From JAVDCA01 sp035293985 (GTDB lineage Bacteria > Pseudomonadota > Alphaproteobacteria > Rhizobiales > Xanthobacteraceae): DNA of 64,000 nucleotides. Within the stretch, counting starts at the first letter, position 1; each line of letters opens with the position of its first letter. The DNA lies in assembly GCA_035293985.1 (NCBI GenBank), contig DATGLS010000048.1, positions 434,001 through 498,000 of the forward strand, given 5' to 3'. The position numbers and the translations under genes were made by a program. The notes below the pieces were generated by a model. That model was given only the letters and a program-made list of their open reading frames with translations, did not search any database and had not been told where the DNA came from. Shown here piece by piece: positions 48,101-63,100 of this stretch.

Positions 48101-51100
48101 AGCCGGCTTCCCGGACGTCGTTGCCGGCGGCGGCAACGAGCAGGGCCAGCCGGGCTTCTCGACGGTGCACAGCGGCTCGCTTGCCGACGTGGTGAGCTTC
48201 GGTGCCGATGGGCCGGGGCTCAACGCGTTCCATTTCGCGGTCGCCAACAACTCGACCTACGATTTCGGCGTCACCTCGCTCGGCCAGGCGGTCAACTTCG
48301 TCCAGGTCTACAACCTCGCCGGCGGCGCCGAGCTGCTCATCGCCTTCAGCGACGGCAATCCGAATCGGGTGGGAACCGACGGCCACGCGGTCTTCACGCT
48401 CCTCCTCGATGGGGACGGCACCTACACGTTCACATTGCTCAACGCGCTCGACAACGGCCCCGCCAACGGCAACGCGCTGACGCTCGATCTGTCGAAGCTT
48501 GTCGAGGCCGTGGATGCCGACGGCAATTCCATCACGCTCGCGTCCGGCGACTTCCAGATCACCGTGACCGACGATGCGCCGGTGCTGGCCGCGAGCGCGA
48601 CCGGCCTCTTGGGCAGCGTCAACGAGGCGGGCCTCATCCCGATCACGCAAACGTTCGGAACGGATCCGTTCGGGAGTGGCCACGGCGCGCCGGTCCTCAC
48701 GTCCGAGACCACCTTCTCGGGCGCGACCGGCTCGCTCGATACGCTGGTGCACTTCGGCGCCGACGGGCAGAACGCCACGCCCTTCCAGTTCGTCGCCAGC
48801 GCCGGCACGGCGCTCGCGGCGCTCGGTATCGAGTCGCACGGCGCGCTGATCGATTTCGCGTCGGTCACGACGACGGCCTCCGGAACGACTCTCGCGGCTC
48901 ATACGGGCGGGTCCATTGGCGGCACCGAGGTGTTCACGCTCGCGCTCGACAACGACGGCTCGTGGAAATTCACCCTGCTGGCCCCGATCGACGACAATGG
49001 CGGCAAGACCCTCGACCTCTCGAGCCTGATCCAGGCCGTCGACCACGACGGCAGTGCCATTACGCTCGCCTCCGGTGACGTGCAGATCGCCGTCGCGGAC
49101 GACGTGCCGGTGTCGACCCGAGAGACCGCCTTCCTCGGCACCGTCAACGAGGGTGGGCTCACCAGCGCGAGCGATCCATTCGGCATCGGCAACGAGCCCC
49201 CCGCGACCACGAGCTTCTCGGTCGCGAGCGGCTCGCTCGACCAGCTGGTGACGTTCGGCGCCGACGGCCCGAACGGCACACCGTTCCAGTTCGTGACGAG
49301 CGCCAGCACGGCGCTCGCCGCGCTCGGCATCGACTCGCATGGCGCGCTGGTCGATTTTGCGTCGGTCACGACGACGGCCGCCGGGACGACGCTCGCGGCC
49401 TATACGGGCGGCGCAGCCACCGGCACCGAGGTGTTCACGCTCACACTCGGCAACGACGGCTCGTGGAACTTCACACTGGTCGCTCCGATCGACGCGAGCG
49501 GCGCCAAGACCATCGACCTTTCAGGCCTCGTACAGGGCGTCGACTTCGACGGCAGCAGGGTGACGCTCGACGCCGGCGAGCTGCAGGTCACGATCAACGA
49601 CGATTCGCCGAGGACGACCAGCGCGACCGACACATCCGGCACCGTGCAGGAGAGCGCGCTTGCGTCCGGCACGCCGGGCGACCTCTACGGCAGTGGCAGC
49701 GAGCAAGGGCCGTCGGGCGTCTCGAGCGTGCACAGCGGCTCGCTCTCCGGCCTGGTGACCTTCGGCGCCGATGGTCCGGCCGAGACGGCGAGCGGATCGG
49801 TCGATGCGTTCCAATTCTCGTTCAGTGGCTTTGCGACGCACGAGTTCGGCGTCACCTCGCGCGGCCAGGACGTCGACGTCGTTCAGGTCACGAGCGCCGG
49901 CAACTCGCAAACGCTGACTGGCTGGAGCCAGGGTGGCCCGCTCGGCGGCGGGCACGAGGTCTTCACGCTGCTGCTCAATGGCGACGGCACATATATCTTC
50001 ACCCTGATCAACCCGCTCGACAACGCATTCCAGACGACGACGCTCGATTTCTCGAGCTTGATTCAGGCCGCCGATTTCGACGGCGACTTCGTCGCGCTCG
50101 CACCCGGAGCCTTCAAGATCACGGTGGCCGACGACACGCCGGCGCTCACCGGCGCAACCGACACGTCGGGCACGGTCCAGGAGAGTGCGCTCGCGTTCTC
50201 GACGGCTTCGGGCGACATCTATGCCAGCGGCAGCGAGCACGGCCAGTCGGGCGTCGCGGCCACGCATTCCGGCTCGATCGCGAGCTTGGTGAACTTCGGC
50301 GCCGACGGCCCGGCTCTGACGGCGAGCGGCTCGGCCACCGGCTTCTCGTTCACAGGCAACGGTTTGCACGACTTCGGCGTGAAGTCGCACGGACTGGAGG
50401 TCGAGTTCTGTCAGTTCGGCGGAAACGGCGCTTCGCAAACGCTGACGGCATCCACCGCAGACGGGACAGAGGTGTTCACGCTGACGCTCGGCGGCGACGG
50501 CACCTATGCGTTCACGCTGATCAATCCGCTCGACCAGAGCGGGAGCCCGGTGACGCTCGATTTCTCGACCCTGATCCAGGCGACCGACTTCGACGGAAAC
50601 ACCATCTCGCTTGCCTCCGGCGACTTCACCATCTCGGTGAGCGACGACACGCCGGATGCGGTCGCCGGGGCGAGCGCCTCAGGCATGGTCAACGAGGGCG
50701 GGCTCGGCTTCGCGGCTCCGTTCGGCAGCGGCAACGAACCCGCGTCCGCGGCAGTGTTCAACGGCGCGACCGGCTCGCTCGATACGCTCGTGCACTTCGG
50801 CGCCGATGGACCGAACGGTCTCCCGTTCCAGTTCGTCGCCGATCCCAGCACGGCGCTCGCGGCGCTCGGCATCGAGTCGCACGGCTCCCTCGTCGATTTC
50901 GCCGCCGTCTCCGGTACGGCGCTCGCCGCCTACACGAACGGCTCGGCCGCTGGCACCCCGGTGTTCACACTCAGTCTCGGCAATGACGGCGCGTGGAACT
51001 TCACGCTGCTCGCTCCGATCGACAACAACGGCGGCAAGACCATCGACCTCTCCGGTCTGGTTCAGGCGCTCGACTTCGACGGCAGCACGGTCGCGCTCGC

Positions 51101-54100
51101 GTCGGGCAGCCTGCAGATGACCATCACGGACGATGCCCCCGTGGTGTCCGCCGGAACCGGGGTGGTGCTCGGAAGCGTGGCGGAGGCCGGGCTCACCGCC
51201 GCGACCGATCCGTTCGGCAGCGGCAATGGCAACGAGGTATCCTCGCCTACCGTGTTCACGGGCACGCAAGGCTCGTTCTATTCCGACGTGCATTTCGGCG
51301 CCGACGGACCTGGCACCACGCCCTTCGTATTCGTGGCCAATGCCAGCACGGCGCTCACGGCGCTCGGCATCGACTCGCACGGCTCGCAGATTGATTTCGC
51401 GGCCGTCACGACAACGACCTCCGGAACGACGCTCGCGGCCTATACGGGCGGCTCGGCCGGCGGCACCGAAGTGTTCACGCTCACGCTCGCCAACGACGGG
51501 TCATGGACCTTCACCCTGCTCGCCCCGATCGACGGCAACGTCTACAAGACCCTCGACCTCTCGAGCCTGGTGCAGGCGGTCGATCACGACGGCAGCGCCA
51601 CGACGCTCGCGTCCGGCGACTTCAAGATCACGGTGGCGGACGACGCCCCGACCGCCAACCTGCTGACTCCAGCCGCGATCGTGGACAATGTCGCGAGCGC
51701 GACGTTCACGCTGACGCCCGGCTCGAGCTACACATTCGGCGCCGACGGGCCGGCCGCGAGCGGGGCGATCACGTTCAATACCGCGGGCGCGCAGATCTCA
51801 GGTCCCGCCGGCGAGACGCTCGGCACGCCCACCTACGTGGTGAACGGCTCCTCGATCACGGTCGAGCCGGGCGCGGCATTCGAGGCGCTCAATCCCGGCG
51901 AGGGGGCGATCCTCACGATCCCCTACATGGTGACCGACTTCGACGGGTCGACGGCGAGCGCCAATCTCGTCATCACGATTGAAGGCATCAACGACGCGCC
52001 GGTCGCCGCCAACAATACGGTCACGACCTCGGAAACCAGCGCCTACGTGTTCAAGGTGGCGGATTTCCCGTTCACCGACGCGGAACACAACGCGTTGCAG
52101 AACGTGATCATCACCAGCCTGCCGACAGGCGGGATACTCACGGACAACGGCGTTCCGGTGCAGGCCGGCCAGGCGATCTCGCCCACCGACATCGCCAACG
52201 GCAAACTGGTGTTCACGCCGGCGACCGGCAGCGGCTTCAGCGCCGCCAACGCCTTCGGCTTCGCAATCCAGGACGACGGCGGCACCGCCAACGGCGGCCA
52301 CGACACTTCGGCGGCGGCCACCATGACGGTCGACGTCACCCGCGTCGGCGCAACCACGCTGTCGTTCGTCAACGCGACCGGCAGCGGCACCGCATTCAGC
52401 GACGCCTCGAGCGCGAGCCTTGCCGCCAACGACAAGATCGGCACGTTCGTCGCGGGCGGCGATCCGAACCCGGGCGACACCTTCACCTACACGATCCAGC
52501 CCGGCGGCACCTCGACGGGGCTCACCCTCAACAGCAGCACCGGCGTGCTGTCGGTCGGCTCGACCGCGCTCAGCAACATCACCGACACCTTCACGGTCGC
52601 GGCGACCGACAGCCAGAACGATGCGCCGGCGACGACGAGCGTCACCGTTTGGGTCGGCACCAGCGGCGCGAATACGGTGTCGTTCGCCAACAGCACCTCC
52701 AACGTGCTGCTCGCCTACGGGCTCGGCGGCAACGACACGATCACCGGCGAGAGCGCGGCGAACAGCATCAACATCCTCAACGGCGGCCCGGGCAACGACA
52801 CCTTCATCCTCACCAACGCCAGCTTCACGTCGAACGACAGCATCAACGGCGGCGCCGGCACCAACACGATCCAGCTCAGCGACACCAACGGCGTCACCGT
52901 CACGGACTCCGCCTTCAGCAATGTAACCTCGGTCCAGAAGCTGGTGATCGGCGGGTCCGGCACCAACACGGTCACGCTCGGCACGGCGGCAAGCGCCGAC
53001 GTCGGCGCGAGCGGCACCCTCACGATCGACGACTCGGCCGGCACCGGCAATCTCACGGTCAACGCCGCGGCGATGACCGCCACCGTGAACGTGATCGTCG
53101 CGGCGCAGAACTTCGACCCGCAGACGATCCGCGGCGGCAGCGGCACCAACAACAAGGTTACGGTGACCGATCCGAACAACGTCGGCATCAACGTGGTCGA
53201 CGCCGATTTCTCCAACCTGAGCAACATCCAGACGCTCGCGGTCACCGGCGGCATCCAAAATGACGTGACGCTCGGCGCCATCGCGAGCGCCGAGATCGGC
53301 AGCGGGACCCTCACGGTCGACGCGACCGCCGCGACCGCCGTCGTCAGCATCGACGTCAGCGCCATGACGGCGGCGTTCGCGCTGCTGGGCTCGAGCGGCC
53401 TGACCGTCACCAACAATTTCTACGTCACGAGCGCGCAGCTCGACAACGCGCCGACCGTCCGGGGCGGCTCCGGCTCGCAGATCTACAGCGACATCAACAT
53501 CGTCGGTGCCGCCAACATCACCGACGCCGCGTTCGCGCACGTGACCAATGTCGGGTTCCTGATCCTCGACAATGCGACGAACAGCGTGACGGTCGGCACG
53601 AACGCGAAGAACAGCGGCTTGCTGGAGATCGACGGCGGCTCCGCGACCGCCGGTCACAACCTGACCGTCGACGCCACCGGCCTCGGCGCCAGCGCGAGCT
53701 TCACCATCTTCGGCGGCGCGGGAGACGATGTGTTCAAGCTCGCGCAGAACGACTTCACCTCGCACATGGACATCAATGGCGAGGGCGGCACCAATACGAT
53801 CCAGCTCACCACCGGCGGCACCATCGCGGACTCGGCGTGGAGCGAGATCAGCAACGTCCAGAAGCTGGTGCTGGCGGACGCCAACAACACCGTGACACTG
53901 GGCACGAACGAGCGCATCGCGCTCAATGGCGCAACGCTCACCGTCGACGCGACGGCCGAGGCGTCCACCCATTCGGCGAGCGTGAATGCGAGCGCCCTCG
54001 CCTCCGGCGACGGCCTCGACGTCCTCGGCGGCGCCGGCAACGACGCCGTGACGGTGACGGCGAACGGCGGCTTCTCGACCGTGCACGGGTTCGCGCCGGG

Positions 54101-57100
54101 CGTCTTCGACTACAGCGGCGGCGGCGGCAATAATACCATTGCGATCGCCAATACGGCCTCGACTTTCAATCTCATCGACTCGGACTTCGCCAGTATCAGC
54201 AACGTCCAGACGCTGACGATGGGCGCGAGCGCGTCGACCATCGTCGACAACCTGACGCTCGGCGCCGACGTCAGCGCCGAGGTGGGCACCGGCGGCACCT
54301 TCACGGTCACCGACACCGGCGCCGAAAAGGTCAATATCGACGGCTCGGCGATGACCGCGAACCTGACGGTCAACCTCGGGTCGGGCACCGATTCGGTGAT
54401 CGCCGGCGCCGGCACCAACTCGTTCACGGGCGGCTCGGGCGCCGACACCTTCACATATAATGTGTCGAGCCACGGCACCGAGATCGCCAATGGTGCGGCC
54501 GGCATCGATACCCAGATCATCAACGGCGACGCCTCGCCGACGACTTACAACATCAATCCGATCACGATCGCGTCGACCGGCTATATCGGCGTCAACATCG
54601 AGCCGGGCGCCGGCGACGACGTCGCGGCGACCAGCGCGAGCTACACGGTCGCGACCACGGCGGTCGAGGAGCTGGTCATCAATCTCGGCAGCGCCGGAGA
54701 CACCGTGAACGTCACCGGCGACCTCTCCGGCACCGGGCTTGCGACCTCGACCATCACGATCAACGGCGGCGCCGGCGACGACAGCGTCAACCTCACGGGC
54801 TTCTCGCCGAAAGAGGACATCGTCTTCAATGGCGGCGGCAACGACGCCGGCGGCGACACCGTCATCTTCGGCGCCGCCTTCGCGGCGCCCGGCACCACCT
54901 ACGCGCCGATCTACAGCGGGAACACCCTCATCGGCGTCACCGTCACGATCAACGGGGTGGCCGACACCTTCACCAACGTCGAGAGCTTCCAGTTCACCGA
55001 TGGCACCCGCACGCTCGGTCAGCTCTTCCCGCCGACCGCCAATCCGGTGAGCCAGGCGGTGGCCGACACCGTCAACCAGGACGCGGGCCACGTCCTGGCG
55101 AGCGGCAACGCCATCACCGACGTCCACGACAGCGACGTGCTGACGGGAACCTCTCTGTCGATCGCGTCGGCCGGCAGCTCGGCGCAGACCGGCACGACCG
55201 TCGGCACCAATACGGTCATCGACGGCACGTACGGTAATCTCACCATCAGCTCGGACGGCAGCTACAGCTACACGGCGACCGCGGCGCTCGACGCGCTTCA
55301 GGCCGGCCAGAACCCCAGCGACGTGTTCAACCTGACCGTTGCGGACAGCGCCGGCGGCACCGCGACCACCACTCTGACGTTCAATATCACCGGCGCGAAC
55401 GACGCCGCGGTGATCACCGGCGACATCACCGGTGCTGTGACCGAGGCCGGCGGCGTCAACAACGGCACGCCGGGCGTCCCGACCGCGACCGGGCTCCTGC
55501 ACGCCACCGACGTCGACGGGCCGGCGACCTTCGTGACCGAGAGCAACGTCGCCACCGCCTACGGCACGTTCTCGCTCACCCAGGGCGGCAGCTGGAACTA
55601 CACGCTCGACAACACGAACCCGACCGTGCAGGCGCTCAACGCCGGGGGAACGCTGCACGACATCTTCACGGTGCAGACCGCGGACGGCACCAGCCAGAGC
55701 CTCAACATCACCATCAACGGCGCCGACGACGCGCCGGTGAACGTGGTGCCGGGGGCGCAGAGCGTCTCCAACGCCGCGACGCTGGTGCTGAGCTCGGCCA
55801 ACGGCGACGCGATCTCGGTTTCCGACGTCGACAACCCGACACTGACCGAGACGCTCACGGTCTCGCATGGCACACTCGGCCTCGCCGGCAGCAACGGCCT
55901 CACGGTCACGGGCAACGGCAGCAACGACGTGGTGCTCTCGGGCACCCAGGCCGCGATCGATGCGGCGCTCAATGGCCTCACCTACGCGCCGACCGCAGGC
56001 TACGCGGGCGGCGACACGCTGCAGATCGCCAGCAATGACGGCACGCTCACCACCACCAGCAGCGTCGCGATCACGGTGACGTCGAGCAACCACTCACCGC
56101 AAATCCAGAGCTCCACAAACGGCACTCTCACGTGGGGCCAAACGCCGGCGACCGGGCCGAATATCGTCAGCGACAGCGGGTTCGAGAACGGCATCGCAGT
56201 CGTGAACGGCACGGCCGTCAATACGCTCCCCGGCTGGACGGTCAACACGGCGGGCGTCAATGGCGCTGCGCCCGCCCACGCACACAGCGGCACCTGGGAC
56301 CTGCAGATCACGACGTTCAACACCGGCCTCGGCGGCGATGCGTCGATTACGCAGACCCTCGCGACGACGGCCGGACAGGTCTATGTCCTCGATTTCTGGC
56401 TGAACAACTTCAACAACAGCACGCCGAACGACTTCAACGTGCTGTGGAACGGCCAAGCGGTCGAGACGTTCGTGAACCTCGGCCAGCAGGGCTATACCGA
56501 ATACAAGGTGAACGTGACCGGCGCGGCCGGCAGCTCGACGCTGACGTTCGCGGGGCACAACGACTTCGGCTTCTTCCACCTCGACGACGTCAGCGTGGCG
56601 ACCGTGGCCGACGTGGCGACCGGCACCGTCACGTTCACCGATCTCGACGTCGCCGACAGCCATTCGGTGACCGCGACGCCGGACCACGCGGGCTATGTCG
56701 GCACCTTCACGGCATCGATCGCGCCGGGCGGCGACTCGACCGGCGGCGTGACCGGGACGGTCAACTGGACGTTCTCGGTCGACCCGTCCGTCGTGAACGC
56801 GCTCGCGCCGCAGCAGTCGATCGTGCAGACCTACACGGTCACCGTCGACGACGGCCACGGCGGCACCGCGAGCCGCGACGTGTCGGTGACGCTGACCAAT
56901 CCGGACCACGCGCCGGTCATCACCGGCGCGACCAACGGCGGCGTCGACCTCGACGCCTCGTTGCAGGTATTCCCCGGCAACGACATTCTCAACGGCGGCT
57001 TCGAGAACTGGAACCACCAACTCCAAGCAGCCGTGCAGAGTTGGGTCACGACCGGTGGCTCGATCGAGCTTCTCGGCGGCGGCGCTGGCCCGTTCGGGCA

Positions 57101-60100
57101 GCACAGCGGCGACGTCGCGCTCCTGTTCGGCGTCGGGCCGCAGACGACCGCTGTGTCGCAGACCGTGTGGACGGTCCCGGGCGAGCACTACACGCTGAGC
57201 TTCTGGGTGAAAGCCTGGGATTCCGATTACATCAACAACGGCGTCGACGAAGGCGTGAACAACAGCTTCAGCGTCGCCTTCGGCAACAACAGCGTCTGGA
57301 ACGCGACCCCGCTCCCTGGCGGCATCGGCGCGGATTACGTCCAGGAGACCTTCGACGTCGTCGGGACCGGCGGGGCACAGACCCTGACCTTCGCGGCTTC
57401 CGACGCGGGATTCGGTGCCGGCACCGGAACGGGCGGCGGCTTCTCGCTCGACGACGTGTCGCTCACACCCGTGACGCTGCCGACCCCCGGCACCGAGACC
57501 GCCTCCGGCACCGTGACGTTCACCGATGCCGACGCGACCGACACCCACGTCGTATCGGCCGTGGCCGCCGGGCAGAACTACGTCGGCACGTTCACGCCGT
57601 CGCTCACGACCGACTCGACCGGCGGCCACTCCGGCACCGTGAACTGGACCTTCAGCGTCCCCGACTCGGCGCTGTCGTTCCTCGCCGCCGGGCAATCGGT
57701 GGTGCAGACCTACACGATCACGGTCGACGACGGCCACGGCGGAAAGACGGCGCAGGACGTGCACGTTACGCTTACCAATCCGGACCACGCGCCGATGGTC
57801 ACCCATGAAGTCAACGGCAGCGTCACCCCGGCCGAGTGGCTCGGCATGCCGACCGGCAACGTCGTTGCCAACAGCGGTTTCGAGAGCGGCTTCACGGGAT
57901 GGTCGTTCCCGAACGGAGCGGCGATCACAGACGGTCTGGCCCACAGCGGCGGACATGCTTACGAGGCCAACAACTTCAACGCGCCCGACGTGATCACGCA
58001 GTCTTTCGCGACGACACCTGGCGGCGTGTACACCATCGACTTCTGGCTGGCGAACGACGCCCTCGGCGGCGGCGATGCGATCACCACGACCTGGGACGGC
58101 GTGACCGTCCAGTCGCTTTCGCCGACCAACGTTCCGGCCGGAAGCAATTTCCAAAACCCGGTCTACGTCGAGTACAGCGCTCAGGTGGTCGCGACCGGCA
58201 GCACCGCGTCACTCGGCTTCCTGTTCCAGCACCAGAGCGGCGGCCAGGGCATCTTCTTGTTCGACGACGCCACTGTCAGCGCCACGCCGCATATGAACGG
58301 GACGTACGGCACGATCGCCTTCAACGACATCGACACGATCGACAGCCACACGGTGACGTTCACGCCCGACGGGCAGAACTATGTCGGCACCTTCTCGGCC
58401 GCGATCGCGACCGGCCAGGACTCCGCCGCGACCGTGAACGACACCGCCGGCCAGTCCGGCACGGTGACGTGGACCTTCATGGCGAGCGACCAGGATCTCG
58501 CCTTCTTGACCCCCGGTCAGACGAAGGTCCAGACCTACACGGTCACCATCGACGACGGACATGGCGGCACGACCTCCCAGGATGTCGCCGTCACGCTGGT
58601 CGGCGGCGACCGCCCGCCGACGCCCGCCGCCGATATCGTCAACGTCAATGTCAATGCCACCGCCACTGCCACGACCCATGCGACGGGCGTGCTCAACAAC
58701 GACACCGACCCCGACTCGGGCGACACGGCGGCCCTGACGGTGAGCGCCATCCTCGCCGGCACCGGCGGAACGCCGACCCTGCTGTCGGGTGGCCAGGCGA
58801 GCGTCAACGGCACCTACGGAACGCTCACCATCCATTCGGACGGCACCTACAGCTACTCACCGAACGATGCCGCCGCGCAGGCGCTGCCAATCGGGCAGCA
58901 GGCGACCGACGTGTTCACCTACACGGCGCGAGACACGACCGGCGAGTCGGCGAGCACGACGCTGACCTTCGACGTCACCGGGGCCAATACGCCGCCGACC
59001 GCGGCCGGCGCGCAGAACGGCAGCGTCACCGAGAACGCCACCCCACCGAGCAACATCGTCGTCAATGGCGGCTTCGAGAGCTCCGGCAGCAACTGGAGCG
59101 TGACCCAGGGCACGGCCGCGTTCGACGGCTTCTCCGCGCATACCGGCTTCCTCGGCGCCGACTTGAGCGGACTTCCCGAGGGCTTCATCAACCAGACCCT
59201 TACGACGGTCGCCGGCGCCCAATACACGCTATCCTTCTGGTTGGGCCTCAGCGGCTCGACTTCCGACTTCTTCGCCGCGCAGGTGAATGGATCGGCGGTG
59301 TTCTCCTTCGCCAACCACGCCAATTTCGGCTACACGCAGGAGAACGTCACCTTTACGGCGGCCTCGAGCTCGACCCAGCTTCAGTTCGCCTGGTCGGTCG
59401 GGGGCGGCGGCCGCTTCCTGCTCGACGACGTCTCGGTCGTCGGCGGGCCGGGCACCGAGACGACTTCGGGCACCGCCACCTTCACGGACCCCAATCTCAC
59501 CGACACCCACGCGGTTTCGGTCGAGCCGAACAGCAACATCGGGACGCTCACGACGTCGATCGCGCCCGGCAACGACTCGACCGGAGGCCAGACCGGCATC
59601 GTCACCTGGAACTACTCGGTCAGCGACGCCGCGATCCAGTTCCTCGCCGCTAACCAGAGCCTGACCCAGACCTACACGCTCGACATCGCCGACAACCATG
59701 GCGGCGTGGCCCATCAGAACGTGCTGGTCACCCTCAACGGCACGAATGAGGCGCCCGTGTTCGGGGCCGCCGGTAGCGGCGGCGTTTCGGAACGGACGGG
59801 TCTCCAAGGATCGTCGCTCCCCGACACGACGTCGGGAAGCCTGAGCTTCACCGATCCTGACACGATCGACACGCACACCGCGTCGGTCCTCGCTGTGACG
59901 GCGAGCGGCGTCATCAGCGGGCTGCCGTCGAACGCGACGCTGCTCGGCTTCCTGACGACCGGCGCGATCACCGAGCCGAACGGCGGCACCGGGTCGGTGG
60001 TATGGAATTTCTCGGCGCAAGACAGCACGTTCGACTATCTCGCGGCCGGCCAGACCGCGACGCTGACCTACACGATCCAGGTCCAGGACAACCACGGCGG

Positions 60101-63100
60101 GACCGCGACGCAGACCGTGGCTGTGACCATCACGGGCGCGAACGACGCAGCGACGATCGCGGGGACGACGATCGGCTCGGTGACCGAAGCCGGCGGTGTC
60201 AACAACGGCACGCCCGGCGTGGCGACCGCGACCGGGACGCTGACCGACACCGACCCCGATGGGCCGACCAACACGTTCCAGGCCGTCGCCACCCCGACCG
60301 CCGGCGACCACGGGTTCGGCAACTACACGATCGATGCGTCCGGACACTGGACCTACACGCTCAACGATGCCAACGCGACCGTGCAGGCGCTCAACGTCAA
60401 CCAGACGCTCACCGACACGTTCACGGTGCTCACCCAGGACGGCACGCAGCAAGTCATCACGGTCACGGTCCACGGGGCGGACGACGCGCCGGTCAACAGC
60501 GTGCCGACGGCGCAGACCGTCACGCCCAACGGCAGCCTGGTCCTGACAGGCGCGAACGCAATCACCGTCACCGACGTCGACACCACCACGCTGACGGAGA
60601 CACTGACGGTCTCGCACGGCACGATCACATTGAGCGGTCTTGCCGGGCTGACCTTCACCAATGGCGACGGCACCGCCGACGCCACCATGACCTTCTCGGG
60701 CGGCCAAAGCGCGATCGACGCGGCGCTCAACGGCCTCACCTACACGCCGACGCCGGGCTTCACCGGCACCGATGCGCTGCAGATCACCTCGGACGACGGG
60801 ACGTACCAGTCCGGCAGCTCGGTCGCACTCTCGATCCTGGGGAACCAACCGCCGGTGATCACTTCCGGGCCGCAGAGCGCCAGCGTGACGGAGAATGCCT
60901 CGTTCGCCCCAGTTAATCTCGTCACGAACGGCGGATTCGAGAGCGGCGGCTCGGGTTGGACCACCACCGGAAACGTCACCTTCGACCCGGTGTTTCCGCG
61001 CACCGGAGCGGGCGACGCCTCCATGGGTGGCGGCGGCCCCGACACGCTGACTCAAACCCTCGCCACAGTCGCCGGTGAGCAATATACGTTGAACTTCTAC
61101 GCCGCGGCGGATTCGCAATCTACGACCGACAGCCTGCTCGCCGAGATCAACGGCACGCCGATCGTCACGGTCACCAACCAGGACAATTCGCCGTACATTC
61201 AGCAGACGGCCAACTTCACGGCGAGCTCCAACTCGACCCAGCTGCAGTTCGTCAGCTCGGACCCGAACGGGTTCTTCGTTCTCGACGACATTTCGGTCAC
61301 GGGCGCCGGCACGCCGGGGGTCGAGACCGCCGGTGGCGCGATCGCGTTCACCGACGTGAACCTCGGTGACGCGCACACCGTCTCGGTGGTTCCAAGCGCC
61401 AGCGGGTACTATGGCACACTGAGCGCGGCCGTCGCGCCAGACTCGACCGGAGGAACTACCGGCGAGGTGAATTGGAATTTCGCGGTCAATGATTCCGCAA
61501 TCCAGTTCCTGGCGGCCGGGCAGACGCTGACCCAGACCTATACGGTCAAGGTCGACGACGGGCACGGCGGCACGGCCTCCCAGAACGTCACCGTGACGAT
61601 CAACGGCGCGAACGAGGCGCCGCTGCTCAACACCTCCGATACGGTGTCCTTGGGAGATCAGGCCAAGGGCAACGGCGCCCCGGTCGGCGCCGTCGGGACC
61701 CTGGTCTCGCAGCTCGTCGCCATCGGCACCGGTCCCAACAACATCACCGATGTCGACAGCAGCGCAAAGACCGGCATCGCCATTACGGCCGCGAACAATA
61801 CGAGCAACGGGACGTGGAAGTATTCGATCGACGGCGGGGCGAGCTGGCACAACTTCGGCTCGGTCAGCGCCACCAACGCGTTGCTGCTGGATTCAACCGC
61901 TCGCATCTACTTCCAGCCCACCAGCGGCACCTTCACGGGGTCGCCGCAGATCAGCTTCCTCGCCTGGGACGAGAGCACGGGCACGAACGGCGGCGTCGCG
62001 AACGCCAGCGTGACGGGCGGCAGCAGCGCGTTCTCGACCGGCGGGACGGACAAGGCCGTCGTCACGATCGGCACGGTCACGACGGGTACCACCGCATCGC
62101 TCACGAGCAGCGCGGACAGCGTGTTCTTCACCACCGGCGTCGGCAACACGGTGAGCGCCACGGTGAACACGCTGAGCTCCGGAACGGGCGCGACCACCCT
62201 CAACACGACCGACAAGTTGATCGGAGCCGGCCAGGACATTCTCAGCCTGACCGTCAACAGCACCGGGACCAGCGGCAACTACAGCTTCAATTTCACCAAT
62301 ATCAGCGCCTTCAGCGGCTTCAATGACGTCAAGCTGGCCGCGAATCCCGCCAAGACCGTGAGCCTCACCTTCGGCAACAACGACATCTTGAGCGGTCAGA
62401 CGTTGACGGTGGACGGCTCGGCCGACAGCAGCAAGTCCTTCACCGTCAATGCCTTCAACGTGACGAACGGCGGCAACTTCAACATCATCGCGTCGAGCAG
62501 CACCAACAACCTGACCGGCGGCACCGGCAACGATGTTTTCCAGTTCACGGCGGCCCAGTTCAACGCGACGCCCTCGGTGCTCGGCGGCGGCGGCCTCGAC
62601 ACCGTCCTGATCAGCGACGCGGCAGGCGGCTACTCCATCAGCGACGGCGCGTTCGCGCTCGTGAGCGAGATCCAGACCGTCAAGATCGGCGGCACCGGCG
62701 CCGACAGCATCACGCTCGGTGCGAACGCCAGCAACGACGTGGGTGGCCCCGGCAACATGCTGACGATCGACGACTCGAACGGCGCCGGCAATCTGACCGT
62801 CAATGGCGCCGCCATGACCGCCAATCTGACCGTGATCGCCGGCAGCGGCACGAGCGACACTCTGACCGGCGGGTCAGGCAGCGACACCTTCGAGCTTGCC
62901 AATGCCCACTTCCACAACGCGGCACAGACGATCAACGGCGGCGCCGGCAGCGACACCGTCTGGATCACCGACAGCTCCGCGATCACCGTCGCGGACGTCG
63001 ATTTCACCCATGTCAGCAGCGTCGAAACACTCAAGATCGGCGGCACCGGCCTCGACAGCGTGACGCTCGGCGCGAACGTCAACACCGACGTCGGGGGCGC

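Larger units (their letters stand above)
33700..51650 (+). repeat. Array of about 31 T1SS-143-type repeats
   Basis: Each unit opens with a SGxVxEGGL/EGAL block, passes SFGADGP, SHG and FTLxLNGDGxYTFTL, and ends VDFDGxxVxLxSGDFxITVxDDxP. Three variants can be told apart: A (about 180 aa, HDFGVTSHGQEV), B (about 155 aa, FGADGxNxTPFQFV and LxSHGxLVDxASV) and C (LGIDFGADGPA...PVYFTD...LVGYTG...YDFVLDKPLDQ). Order by eye: B A A A A B B B A C B C A C B A A C A A B A C A A B B A A B B. Confidence 0.8.

Noticed and set aside
33700..51650. CRISPR-like periodicity
   Set aside because: The repeats are coding units of 145-330 residues, not short repeats with unique spacers.
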